Shown here piece by piece: positions 1 to 8,073 of a DNA stretch of 64,000 nucleotides. Under the pieces are notes generated by a model. The model had not been told where the DNA came from. It was given only the letters and a program-made list of their open reading frames with translations, and did no database searches. Every line of letters starts with the position of its first letter. Position 1 is the stretch's first letter. Both the position numbers and the translations under genes were made by a program. The DNA is from Candidatus Nitrosopumilus sp. GTDB lineage: Archaea; Thermoproteota; Nitrososphaeria; Nitrososphaerales; Nitrosopumilaceae. Where the stretch lies: assembly GCA_029864335.1 (NCBI GenBank), contig JAOTTS010000005.1, positions 1 through 64,000 of the forward strand, written 5' to 3'.

Positions 1-159
1 TGCAGATAGTTGGGGTTCAGATTCTGGTGTTGGTTCAGATTCTGGTGTTGGTTCAGATTCTGGTGTTGGTTCAGATTCTGGTGTTGGTTCAGGTTTAATT
101 CGAGAGTCAAATTCAGATAAAATGTCTTCTGCATCTTTTGATTTTTTAGTGTCGCTCAA
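1..159 (-). CDS. Partial acidic proline-rich repeat protein (N-terminal end)
   Basis: The reading frame starts at a TTG (157-159) and runs off the left edge. The first 30 or so residues are charged, followed by PTPESE repeats encoded by an 18-bp tandem repeat. Only one frame gives this low-complexity acidic Pro/Glu/Ser pattern, which resembles linker or surface-exposed segments. No domain is visible in the part present, so no function is assigned. An out-of-frame ATG nearby gives an implausible product. Confidence 0.6.
   Translation of the reverse strand, partial: MSDTKKSKDAEDILSEFDSRIKPEPTPESEPTPESEPTPESEPTPESEPQLSA
15..92. repeat. 18-bp tandem repeat, four full copies plus a partial one
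   Basis: Unit gttcagattctggtgttg begins at 15, 33, 51 and 69, with a partial unit at 87. On the minus strand it encodes the six-residue PTPESE repeat of the edge protein, so it is a coding minisatellite. There are no unique spacers, so it is not a CRISPR. Confidence 0.9.
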
Positions 160-207
160 TTTTGAATTCCTATAATTACAAAAATTTCGCTGGCTTTTAT
201 TAATTTT

Positions 208-447
208 TCAGGTTTGTTCACTAAGATAGTCTTCAAGTATTTTTTCAAGATCATCTCCATTACAAGTTTTCCTAATTTTTTCAACTAAATCCTCTTGTTC
301 AATCTCATAGCAATTTAATACATCTTGAGAATCTTTGAAAACCAACATTGCTTTATTTTTAAAAATACAATGATAGAGTTTTTCTTTTTCCATTTTTTCA
401 GGTTTTAAATTAATTCCATTTTCATTAACAGAAACTGGATTTTCCAT
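208..447 (-). CDS. Small conserved-looking hypothetical protein (79 aa)
   Basis: The ATG at 447 opens a charged 79-residue soluble protein rich in Lys and Glu, with a central stretch (about residues 33-75) that looks like a compact alpha/beta fold. It has no Cys motif and no membrane segment. It is divergent from the DinB gene, and the 73-bp gap between them probably holds both promoters. I do not recognise the family. Confidence 0.55.
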   Translation of the reverse strand: MENPVSVNENGINLKPEKMEKEKLYHCIFKNKAMLVFKDSQDVLNCYEIEQEDLVEKIRKTCNGDDLEKILEDYLSEQT

Positions 448-520
448 GAAAATAATAAATCGACATTAGTATTTAGATGAATACATAATATAGTAATAAT
501 CAAACAATATAGAAGAGGTA

Positions 521-1615
521 TTGGAAACAAGAGTAGTTTTCCACATAGATTTTGATTATTTTTATGCGCAATGTGAGGAGACAAGATCACCCGAATTAAA
601 AACAAAGCCAGTATGTGTTTGTGTTTTCTCTGACAGGGGCGGAGATAGTGGGGCAATAGCTACGGCCAACTATACTGCAAGAAAATACGGAGTCAAGTCA
701 GGAATGCCGATATCATTTGCAAAAAAAAGACTGGAGGATAGAAGAGATGCAGTATTTTTGTCTGTAGATTTTGATTTCTATTCTGATATTTCAGAGAAAG
801 CAATGGAGATCATGAAATCCAATGCAGATATTTTTGAATATGTCGGAAGGGATGAAGCATATTTGGATGTAACAAAAAGAGTTGAGGGGGATTTTAATAA
901 AGCAAGTCACCTTGCACAACAAATCAAAAATTCTATTCGAGAAAAAATTAAACTCAGCTGTTCAATTGGAATTTCACCTAACAAGTTAATTTCTAAGATC
1001 GCATCAGATTTTCGAAAACCAGACGGCCTTACAGTTGTGACTCCAGATAACATGAATGAATTTTTAGAACCATTAAAAATCAGGACAATTCCAGGAATAG
1101 GAAAAAAAACTGAAGAAAGATTTTCTGAAATGAAATTAGAAACAATACAAGATTTAAAAAAATTAGATGTTTTTACTTTAAATAAAGAATTGGGTAGAAA
1201 GAGTGGAACCTACATCTATAATGCAGTAAGAGGAATAGATAATGAACCAGTCAAAGAAAGAGAAGCAAGAATACAATATAGCAAAATTTCAACATTAAAA
1301 AAAGACTCAAAAGACTATCAATTTCTATCGGAAAATATTGGGGAATTATGTAAAGAAGTGCATGGTATCTTAATGAAAAATAATCGAATGTTCAAATCGG
1401 TTGGAATTCATCTTATACAATCAGATTTATCAAGCAAATCAAAATCAAAGATGCTAAGAAATCCAACCACTAGTCTTGAGGAATTACAAAAAAATGCTGA
1501 TCAGTTACTAAAAGAAGCTTTGGAAAATCAGACAGACACAATAAGAAGATTAGGAGTTAAAGTTGCAGAACTTTCAGAGGTTCATGGACAAAGTAGCATC
1601 ACAAATTATTTCTAA
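521..1615 (+). CDS. dinB: DNA polymerase IV (Y-family translesion polymerase, DinB/Dpo4 type)
   Basis: This is a lesion-bypass DNA polymerase of 364 aa, a usual length. It starts at TTG 521, just after a purine-rich gagg. Palm motif HIDFDYFYAQCEE (residues 8-20) supplies the first metal-binding Asp, and GRDEAYLD (109-116) supplies the second acidic pair. SIGISPNKLISK and the helix-hairpin-helix-like GIGKKTEERF follow, then the little-finger domain. The last eight residues, QSSITNYF (357-364), match a PCNA-interacting peptide (Q-x-x-I-x-x-aromatic-aromatic), so clamp binding is inferred. No neighbour is obviously linked to DNA repair. Confidence 0.95.
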   Translation: METRVVFHIDFDYFYAQCEETRSPELKTKPVCVCVFSDRGGDSGAIATANYTARKYGVKSGMPISFAKKRLEDRRDAVFLSVDFDFYSDISEKAMEIMKSNADIFEYVGRDEAYLDVTKRVEGDFNKASHLAQQIKNSIREKIKLSCSIGISPNKLISKIASDFRKPDGLTVVTPDNMNEFLEPLKIRTIPGIGKKTEERFSEMKLETIQDLKKLDVFTLNKELGRKSGTYIYNAVRGIDNEPVKEREARIQYSKISTLKKDSKDYQFLSENIGELCKEVHGILMKNNRMFKSVGIHLIQSDLSSKSKSKMLRNPTTSLEELQKNADQLLKEALENQTDTIRRLGVKVAELSEVHGQSSITNYF

Positions 1616-1624
1616 ATAGAATAA

Positions 1625-2542
1625 TTATTGTTCAAGTCTTTTCATGCGTCTTGATTCTATCAAGATTACTATCAGAATGAATGCAAACAGCCATGGTAAA
1701 AACATGATTTCGCCTGCAATCTTGTGATATTCTTCCCATGCCACAGGATCTGTTGTTACTTTGAGGGCATACCAAGATAATGAAAATATTCGAATCAGAT
1801 TAACTGTGATAGTACCTATAATCCCTAAAACAAAATACATTATTTTTCGATGTCTCGGAATATTCAATTTTAACATGAATGCACCAATGACCAATGAAAA
1901 AATAATAATGCTATGAACTCCAGCAGATGGCCAAAAAACTTGAAGTGCCATAGAACCATGATCACCTCGCAAGAACATGACATTGTCTTTAGCTATTGCA
2001 GTTCCAAGATCAAGCATTGTAATTATCCACACATTAGCTTGAACAAGATATGGGACAATATACTGTAAAGGACCCAATGTATCATATGGAAAAAATGCAT
2101 CAAGAGAGAGAATTATTGCAGTGCCAGTTAAAAAAATGGGCCCAGCTGGTGCAATTCTAATCCATCGTTTACCAAAGAAAAGGGTCAATGCTGAAACAAT
2201 AAAAATTGCCATGATAACAAAGTCCCACATCCATGTCCATGAGTAAATTAATTGTACATCAAACTGTTCAGCAGATTCAATAATGTAATCTCTAAGACCA
2301 GACTCTAATGAAATTAGATATGCGATAGTTAGAAGTGCCATTGGGATTACTGTAAGCAGTCGTTTTTTAGAGATGACAATTTTAAGACCAATTAATTCAG
2401 CTACTATGAAAACAAGTGCAAAGAAATACCCACCTCTACCTTCATTCCAACTCCAAGCAATTGAATCAGGGTATGCAACCATTGAAAAAAGAATTGGACT
2501 TGCAATTATGAAAATTCCAAAAATAAGATTCCAATTCCGCAT
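1625..2542 (-). CDS. Exosortase/archaeosortase-family membrane protein (thaumarchaeosortase type)
   Basis: This is a 305-aa polytopic membrane protein with about eight hydrophobic segments. The exosortase-archaeosortase core is visible in order: WPSAGVHS (204-211), an Arg in the NLIRIF segment (R251) and His in the EEYHKIAGE segment (H273). Archaeosortases cleave C-terminal sorting signals at the membrane. In the classic family the first motif holds the nucleophilic Cys; here Ser (S206) is at that place, while Arg and His are kept. I recall thaumarchaeal homologues being grouped separately. Whether it works as a transpeptidase is inference. It ends 10 bp from the convergent dinB. Confidence 0.75.
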   Translation of the reverse strand: MRNWNLIFGIFIIASPILFSMVAYPDSIAWSWNEGRGGYFFALVFIVAELIGLKIVISKKRLLTVIPMALLTIAYLISLESGLRDYIIESAEQFDVQLIYSWTWMWDFVIMAIFIVSALTLFFGKRWIRIAPAGPIFLTGTAIILSLDAFFPYDTLGPLQYIVPYLVQANVWIITMLDLGTAIAKDNVMFLRGDHGSMALQVFWPSAGVHSIIIFSLVIGAFMLKLNIPRHRKIMYFVLGIIGTITVNLIRIFSLSWYALKVTTDPVAWEEYHKIAGEIMFLPWLFAFILIVILIESRRMKRLEQ

Positions 2543-2774
2543 TAGTTAAACCTAAAAAATGGCAAATAAATAGCTCAACTTTATAAATTTTTAAAATTTG
2601 TTTCCATCAAAATTTAAAATACTGTAATCCTCATACAGTTTTAATTTCATATTCTTAAGTATCTTCTATATAGGCATGTTTGGGGCATGAATGTCATAGA
2701 ACCTATTCATAGTCACAATATACATTTCAAAGTTGCAAAATTTTGCCTCAATAGTAACTTCCAATACTTCAAGT

Positions 2775-3254
2775 TCAGGAATTGATATTGCACTCAAGTT
2801 TGAGGGATTTCACAGTCGTGAAATAAGTTACGACTAAAATAGCAATTGCCATTATTCGAATAGGAGTCTCATAATTTGTTAGAAATGCAGTTGCAGTAGC
2901 ACCTACTGAGCCAAAAGTTGAGATCACTGCAAATCCAACAGGTCCACAGCTACACGCACCAGCAGCAGCACCAATAATTGAACCAACAACACCGCCGCTC
3001 ATTTTTTGTTTTGAACTTTTCAAAATATTTATTCGGAAAATATTCATTGGAATTACCAATGCGGACATAGCTGAAAGTATCAAGATCAATACAAATCCCA
3101 ATTCAGTTCCAGAAGGCAAATGACTTACAATGTAGGGGTCTAAGAAAACATATTCAGACAGTATCAGCAAGCCAATCATCATAGATACAAAAATGACAGC
3201 AGATAACAGAACATATATGAAATTTGAAAATACAAGTTTGATTGAGTGTATCAT
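2775..3254 (-). CDS. Small polytopic membrane protein with a CSC motif, partner of the DsbA-like protein
   Basis: This 159-aa protein has about four membrane segments (approximately 13-33, 53-70, 93-125, 133-147). A Gly/Ala-rich segment holds Cys101-Ser-Cys103-Gly-Pro, and there is a further Cys at 155. Its ATG at 3254 directly follows the stop of the DsbA-like gene, so the two are co-transcribed and probably coupled. A role in passing electrons to or from the DsbA-like protein is suggested by the Cys pair and the arrangement, but this is inference; I see no VKOR or DsbB signature. Confidence 0.65.
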   Translation of the reverse strand: MIHSIKLVFSNFIYVLLSAVIFVSMMIGLLILSEYVFLDPYIVSHLPSGTELGFVLILILSAMSALVIPMNIFRINILKSSKQKMSGGVVGSIIGAAAGACSCGPVGFAVISTFGSVGATATAFLTNYETPIRIMAIAILVVTYFTTVKSLKLECNINS

Positions 3255-3917
3255 TTAGATCATTGGATCCATGATTTGTTTAAAAACAGAAAATGGTTGC
3301 GCTCCACTGATTTGTTGTTGGCCGTCAGGGCCTACAATAAAGAACCCAGGAGTTCCACGTACGCCGTGGTCTCTTGCTTGTTGTATGTTGTACTGAACAC
3401 GTTTTGAGTACTTTCCGGAATCAAGACAACTTTCAAAAAGTTCCATGTCAAGACCCAAACTAAATGCAAATGCCTTTAGCCTTTCAGAATTTGCCCAACC
3501 ACCATCTATTTTTGGTTCTTGTGAATTGTAAAGAAGGTCATGATAATCCCAATACATACCTTGATCTTCAGCACAATATGAAGCCTGAGCCGCTTTTGGA
3601 GAATCATTTCCCAAAAAGGCCAAATCAACAAAAACTAAATTTGCTTTTCCAGTTTCAATATAATCACGTGTTATTGCAGGTTTTGTATTATGAAACCAAT
3701 TATAACATTGATGGCATTGATAATCACCAAATTCAACAATTGTGATTGGAGCAGAAGGATCACCTAAAATTGCAGAGCCCATAGCAGTAGAGATCGTTCC
3801 ATGTGTTCTGCTCATGTCAAGATTAACAGTTTCAGAGGTAGATGATGAAACAGATGCTGCAATACCGGCGACTATTGATATAACAATAACACCTAGAATT
3901 ACAGCTTTTTTATTCAT
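3255..3917 (-). CDS. Membrane-anchored DsbA-like thiol-disulfide oxidoreductase
   Basis: This 220-aa protein has an N-terminal signal or anchor (residues 4-24) followed by a DsbA-type thioredoxin domain facing outside. The active site is C68-H-Q-C71 in FGDYQCHQCYNWF, and the cis-proline loop is RGTPGFF (P190). The insert between them is helical, as in DsbA. An extra pair, C115 and C164, may form a structural disulfide. It probably forms or isomerises disulfides in secreted cupredoxins and surface proteins. It forms an operon with the membrane protein immediately downstream. Confidence 0.88.
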   Translation of the reverse strand: MNKKAVILGVIVISIVAGIAASVSSSTSETVNLDMSRTHGTISTAMGSAILGDPSAPITIVEFGDYQCHQCYNWFHNTKPAITRDYIETGKANLVFVDLAFLGNDSPKAAQASYCAEDQGMYWDYHDLLYNSQEPKIDGGWANSERLKAFAFSLGLDMELFESCLDSGKYSKRVQYNIQQARDHGVRGTPGFFIVGPDGQQQISGAQPFSVFKQIMDPMI

Positions 3918-3970
3918 ATTTCAGAAAAGATGAGATAGGTTAAAAAAACTTATTCCAAATTACGTGATGA

Positions 3971-4147
3971 CTATCGTTTAAACAAATTTACAAATTTTGC
4001 AATTGCAGTGTCAATAGGACATGTCTCACATGTAGTATTTGACGAATGTTCATCAAGATGTTTTTCAAATCTTTTCCTAGATTCAAAAACCAAATCACAT
4101 TTTTCACAATAAACTTTATTTACGTTATTCTTTAATGATTTTTTCAT
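3971..4147 (-). CDS. Small C2H2 zinc-finger protein (58 aa)
   Basis: The ATG at 4147 opens a 58-residue protein with CEKCDLVFESRKRFEKHLDEH, a classic C-x2-C-x12-H-x4-H finger, then a second CETC knuckle. The N-terminus is Lys-rich. It is probably nucleic-acid or protein binding. It lies 53 bp upstream of the DsbA pair on the same strand. Confidence 0.75.
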   Translation of the reverse strand: MKKSLKNNVNKVYCEKCDLVFESRKRFEKHLDEHSSNTTCETCPIDTAIAKFVNLFKR

Positions 4148-4197
4148 GATTTTTTTGTGTAACTAGTGCTTATAAAGATCCTGTTGAAAATCAAAAT

Positions 4198-4497
4198 ATG
4201 ATTAAAATTCCTGACAAATTTGTTACAGGATTTTTTATCGTGACATTGGGAATTTTGTGGTACTGTAGTTCAAAGTATCAGGTTAATCCTAGTCAATACA
4301 CCGTTATAGTCTATGATGTGTTTGGAAGGCAAACAAAGATTGACGGAATAAGAACCAGATTTAAAACAATAAATGTCGCACAAAGTTACATTTCAGAATA
4401 TCAAAAACGTTTTGAGGATTACAGTTTTTCAATGGCTCAAGAAATCCCCATAATTAAAAATCCAGGTTATAGAATTTTTAAAAAAATTCAAAGATAA
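4198..4497 (+). CDS. Hypothetical protein with N-terminal membrane anchor (99 aa)
   Basis: There is one hydrophobic segment at about residues 8-24 and then an 75-residue soluble part rich in Tyr and basic residues (for example YTVIVYDVFGRQTKIDG). The family is not recognised. Its end overlaps the convergent zinc-finger gene by 10 bp. Confidence 0.6.
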   Translation: MIKIPDKFVTGFFIVTLGILWYCSSKYQVNPSQYTVIVYDVFGRQTKIDGIRTRFKTINVAQSYISEYQKRFEDYSFSMAQEIPIIKNPGYRIFKKIQR

Positions 4498-4877
4498 TGG
4501 ATCCTCATGTGGGCATCAAGTTCAACTTGATATCTTGTGACAAATCCACAGTGAGTGCATGAGAACATTTCAGACTGTTCAACAGAATCCCGTTCTATCA
4601 CTCTACCTGAAATTGAGGTGATGTGGATTTTTCCATTATTTGAAATCACAGCAAAGTTATTTTTTTCATCTATAGAGTCAAGATATTCTTTAATGGCAGA
4701 GATAACTACGTCAATATCAAGAGTGTCATCGTCATCAAAAGTAGATAGTGTAAATTGATGTTGTTTAAGGGTAGGAATAGCTTCTACTTTATCTGCAACA
4801 TATACAAGTAATTCGTTTTTTATTGATGGAACATCTTTACAATCTATTGTAAGCATGACATGTAAAAAACTGGTCAA
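4488..4877 (-). CDS. Protein with C-terminal C2H2 zinc finger (129 aa)
   Basis: The first 95 residues form an alpha/beta domain I do not recognise, with an acidic DDDD stretch near residue 50. The C-terminus carries a complete finger, CTHCGFVTRYQVELDAHMRIH (C-x2-C-x12-H-x3-H). A role in DNA, RNA or protein recognition is inferred only from the finger. Confidence 0.7.
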   Translation of the reverse strand: MTSFLHVMLTIDCKDVPSIKNELLVYVADKVEAIPTLKQHQFTLSTFDDDDTLDIDVVISAIKEYLDSIDEKNNFAVISNNGKIHITSISGRVIERDSVEQSEMFSCTHCGFVTRYQVELDAHMRIHYL

Positions 4878-4939
4878 TATTTTAGTCTACCAATGATTTG
4901 AAAATGATTATTATGGTTTGATATCGTGAGTTTGAGTAG

Positions 4940-5326
4940 ATGAGGGATTCAGAAACATTTGGAGTTGAGAAAGGTTACGGAGAAGATATTGTGTCATGGT
5001 TAAACAATCAGTCCAAGATTCAAGGAGTAAAACTTGAAGCCAGACTGTATGGATATGAAATTTCTACTAAAAATTTCGGAGATTTTGAAATGTTTTCATG
5101 GATTGGAGATGTACAAATAGCAAGGAAGATGATCATCAAAGCAAGTAAAAGGTTCAAGATTAAAGTAATTGAGGGAGGATACAAACCAAAAGAAAAACTA
5201 CTAAGATTGAAAAAATTTGATTTTGCCAAAGTCAAAAAAGGAGATAAAACCATAGGACAATTAGAATTTGTCTCATCAAGATTTGGAAATAATCAATGGG
5301 AGATTCAAAATGAAGAACGTCATTAA
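4940..5326 (+). CDS. Hypothetical soluble protein (128 aa)
   Basis: An ATG-initiated, basic, soluble protein with no membrane segment, Cys motif or recognised domain. It sits 26 bp upstream of the beta-hydroxyacid dehydrogenase on the same strand and may be co-transcribed with it. Confidence 0.6.
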   Translation: MRDSETFGVEKGYGEDIVSWLNNQSKIQGVKLEARLYGYEISTKNFGDFEMFSWIGDVQIARKMIIKASKRFKIKVIEGGYKPKEKLLRLKKFDFAKVKKGDKTIGQLEFVSSRFGNNQWEIQNEERH

Positions 5327-5352
5327 AATGGCAATTACAAGGAATTAAAAAA

Positions 5353-6231
5353 ATGAAGAAGATAGGAATTATAGGTTTAGGAATGCTAGGAAATGCAGTA
5401 GCACTGCATTTGTTAGATTCAGGTTTTGACGTAACAGTATACAATCGAACGAAAGAAAAAACAACGCAAATCAAAGAGAAAGGAGCTAAAATTGCATCAT
5501 CGCCTAAAGAACTTGCAGAGAACGTTGAACTTGTCATTATTGTGGTAAAAGATGCAGATGCGGTAAAACAAGTGTCTTTTGAAATAGATGGAGTAATCAA
5601 GAGTAAGAATGAAGAATTAGTTGTTGCAGATATGAGTACCATTAACCCATCAGAATCAAAAAACATTTCAGAAGTATTTCTAGAACATAACATTCAGAAA
5701 TTAGACATTCCAGTAATGGGGGGACCAAATGTTGCAATTACAGGAGATTTAGTTATGATGGTATCAGGAGATAAGAATACTTTTGAAAAGTGTAAAGAGG
5801 TTTTCTACAATATTGCAAACAAAGTATTTTTCCTAGGAGAAAGTGGGACAGCACATTCAGTCAAGCTTGCTATGAATCTTCAAATAACTATGCTTGCATT
5901 AGCCCTATCAGAGGGGATCACTTTTATCAAGAAATCTAATGTCGATCCCAAAGTATTTCTTGAAATTTTAAACTCTACATATTTTAAAACAGGAATGAGT
6001 GAAAAAAAAGCATACAAAATGGCAGATGGCAAATATAATGCAACATTTACGCTTGCAAATCTAAAGAAAGACATCAGTACAATTACAGAAACTACCAAAT
6101 CTTTAGGAATAAAACTTCCAATGATTGAGAAAGCTGAAGAATTGTACGAAGATGCCCTCAAAAAAGGACTAGGAGAAATAGATTATACAGGAATAATTGA
6201 ATATATTAAAAGAATTAATGAATCTAAATAA
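5353..6231 (+). CDS. NAD(P)-dependent beta-hydroxyacid dehydrogenase (3-hydroxyisobutyrate dehydrogenase family)
   Basis: This 292-aa enzyme matches the family length. The N-terminal Rossmann fold has GIIGLGMLGNAVA (G-x-G-x-x-G, residues 5-17) and the substrate loop MGGPNVAITGDLVMMVSG. The C-terminal all-alpha domain starts near 170 with KLAMNLQ, carrying the catalytic-type Lys and Asn. It oxidises a 3-hydroxyacid or reduces the semialdehyde. In this lineage a role in the 3-hydroxypropionate/4-hydroxybutyrate pathway or succinic-semialdehyde reduction is possible, but the substrate cannot be read from sequence. Confidence 0.85.
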   Translation: MKKIGIIGLGMLGNAVALHLLDSGFDVTVYNRTKEKTTQIKEKGAKIASSPKELAENVELVIIVVKDADAVKQVSFEIDGVIKSKNEELVVADMSTINPSESKNISEVFLEHNIQKLDIPVMGGPNVAITGDLVMMVSGDKNTFEKCKEVFYNIANKVFFLGESGTAHSVKLAMNLQITMLALALSEGITFIKKSNVDPKVFLEILNSTYFKTGMSEKKAYKMADGKYNATFTLANLKKDISTITETTKSLGIKLPMIEKAEELYEDALKKGLGEIDYTGIIEYIKRINESK

Positions 6232-6269
6232 AACAAAAATTCTATAAGGCATTAGTTATTTGTACTAAT

Positions 6270-7031
6270 ATGAGACTTAAAGATAAAGTAGCCATAGTTA
6301 CGGGTGCATCAAGTGACATAGGCAAAGGAATTGTTAAGAGATTTACTGAAGAGGGAGCAAAGGTGATTCTAATTGCAAGAAGCCTGGAAGGATTAGAAAA
6401 AGCTAGAAAAGATATCGGAAATGAAGAACATACGGCCTCGGTAACGTGTGATTTAACTGATGAGTCACAAGCACTCCAAGCAGTCAATCAAATCATGGAC
6501 ACATATGGTAAAATCGATATTTTAGTGAATAATGCAGGAGCAATTAATGATCCAGTGCATTTTCACGAAATGAAGAATTCCGAAATTAAAAAACTCATTG
6601 ACGTGAATTTGTTAGGGGTGTTTCACATGACAAAAGCAGTTCTTTCAAAAATGTCAGATGTAAAAAGTGGGGCCATTGTAAATGTAGGTTCCATATCAAG
6701 TGAAAGAGCAATACCAAGAGTACATTTGGCAGTATATTCAGCTACAAAAGCAGCAATTTCCATGTTTACAAAATCAATTTCAGTAGAATATGCAAGAAGA
6801 AACATCAGATGCAATTCTGTAAATCCAGGGATTATTAATTCCGGAATGATCAAACCATATCTAGATGATCCTCAAGCAAGAAAAGTTCTCGAAGAGAGAT
6901 TACCTCTTGCAAGAATCGGGGAACCAGAAGATGTTGCAAATGCCGTGCTTTATTTGGCATCAGACGAAGCAAATTGGGTAACAGGAACCATCCTAAATGT
7001 AGACGGTGGAAAGACAGCCTCAGAAGGATAA
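6270..7031 (+). CDS. Short-chain dehydrogenase/reductase (FabG-like SDR)
   Basis: This is a 253-aa classical SDR. The cofactor motif TGASSDIG (11-18) and NNAG (87-90) are visible, as is the catalytic set S143 (GSISS), Y156 and K160 (YSATK). C-terminal VNPG and NVDGG are typical. It reduces a ketone or oxidises a secondary alcohol with NAD(P); the substrate is unknown. The dehydrogenase upstream is on the same strand. Its last 12 bp overlap the convergent DUF99 gene. Confidence 0.88.
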   Translation: MRLKDKVAIVTGASSDIGKGIVKRFTEEGAKVILIARSLEGLEKARKDIGNEEHTASVTCDLTDESQALQAVNQIMDTYGKIDILVNNAGAINDPVHFHEMKNSEIKKLIDVNLLGVFHMTKAVLSKMSDVKSGAIVNVGSISSERAIPRVHLAVYSATKAAISMFTKSISVEYARRNIRCNSVNPGIINSGMIKPYLDDPQARKVLEERLPLARIGEPEDVANAVLYLASDEANWVTGTILNVDGGKTASEG

Positions 7032-7601
7032 TCCTTTTTTGAGTAGCGTTTTTGCAAGTAATCGAGATATGCGAATAGGTTCCGGAACAGAACCATGCAG
7101 AGTCAAATCATTAAGAAGATGTCTTACATCATTTAATGTACACCCCTCCATTCTAACAAAAATATCATTACAAGTATGTAAAGTAATTTTTTCTCTTTTG
7201 CCCAGTTTATGATACTCAGAAATTTTAGATTTAAACGAATTTGGGAAATGATGTTTAAGTGCATCTTCAATTCCAGAAGAATCACGGTATGAGACTCCAA
7301 TTATTGGAATGCCCAGAGAATAAAATAATTTTTTAATATCTACAATATTATACATGGAAACTATCAAACCAGAGATCAGCACATAACTGATATCAGGCCT
7401 ATCAAGTTCATCATACATCTTTAGAATAGAATCAGCAGCATCACTACCACCCAATGTCGCACTTCCAAATACAAAATCATCAATAATAAAATCTCGTCTC
7501 ATCACGATCCCAGATAAAATAGATTTTAAGGAATTTGGAGTAAAGCTTTCGGCAATAGCAAGTCCTCTTAACCCCTTTTTTTCAAGATGAAGAGATCTCA
7601 T
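7020..7601 (-). CDS. DUF99 family protein (endonuclease V-related fold)
   Basis: This 193-aa soluble protein has the DUF99 pattern: LAIAESF near the N-terminus, GLIVSMYNIVDI in the core and a C-terminal HGSVPEPIRISRLLA. DUF99 is reported to be related to endonuclease V, and the archaeal role may be repair of deaminated bases; function is not shown here. Its start overlaps the small membrane-protein gene upstream by 20 bp, suggesting coupling. Confidence 0.82.
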   Translation of the reverse strand: MRSLHLEKKGLRGLAIAESFTPNSLKSILSGIVMRRDFIIDDFVFGSATLGGSDAADSILKMYDELDRPDISYVLISGLIVSMYNIVDIKKLFYSLGIPIIGVSYRDSSGIEDALKHHFPNSFKSKISEYHKLGKREKITLHTCNDIFVRMEGCTLNDVRHLLNDLTLHGSVPEPIRISRLLAKTLLKKGLSF

Positions 7602-7707
7602 TGCTCTTTGTCCTCAAATATGCACGGTAACTTAGTCCAGAAATTACCATGATAATTCCAGTAATGGCAGACCACATTACAAAAGATGAGATTTGAGATT
7701 CATCCAT
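7582..7707 (-). CDS. Small single-pass membrane protein (41 aa)
   Basis: The ATG at 7707 gives a 41-residue peptide with one hydrophobic helix (about residues 8-25, WSAITGIIMVISG) followed by a basic SYRAYLRTK segment. It overlaps the DUF99 start by 20 bp on the same strand, an operon-like arrangement. The family is not recognised. Confidence 0.5.
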   Translation of the reverse strand: MDESQISSFVMWSAITGIIMVISGLSYRAYLRTKSNEISSS

Positions 7708-7811
7708 AAAGAATTACAGATTTGTAAACATCTAAAGTTTCGGTTCAAGAATAAAACAGTAAATTCAACATTACCTGAAACATCTAAATAGATTTGATAC
7801 GGATAAAAATT

Positions 7812-8021
7812 ATGCCTGAGTTTATTTGTCCCGACTGTGGAAAACGCCTATTTCATGAAAATGAAACAACATTAAAGATAGAGGAAACAATACACTCAAA
7901 ATTCTGTAGAAAGAGTGAGGGAGAAACTCACAGTTATATGCATAGAGATTTAGCACACATGCAGACTTTTGATTCAGAAAGGGAAAACGATACATCAGGC
8001 ACACCAGTTTTAAAGAAATAA
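7812..8021 (+). CDS. Small zinc-ribbon-like protein (69 aa)
   Basis: The in-frame ATG at 7812 (MPEFICPDCGKRLF) fits better than an upstream codon, because the knuckle is then near the N-terminus. CPDC is followed by Cys and His residues (KFCRK, ETHSYMH) that could complete a zinc site. The C-terminal 25 residues look disordered. Confidence 0.65.
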   Translation: MPEFICPDCGKRLFHENETTLKIEETIHSKFCRKSEGETHSYMHRDLAHMQTFDSERENDTSGTPVLKK

Positions 8022-8073
8022 TTTCACAGAAATTACTCAAAATTATATTCTAGGCATTACTGATTGAGTTAGG

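Noticed and set aside
15-92. Direct repeats that could be read as a CRISPR array
   Set aside because: The 18-bp units are contiguous with no spacers and keep a coding frame (PTPESE); they are a coding minisatellite.
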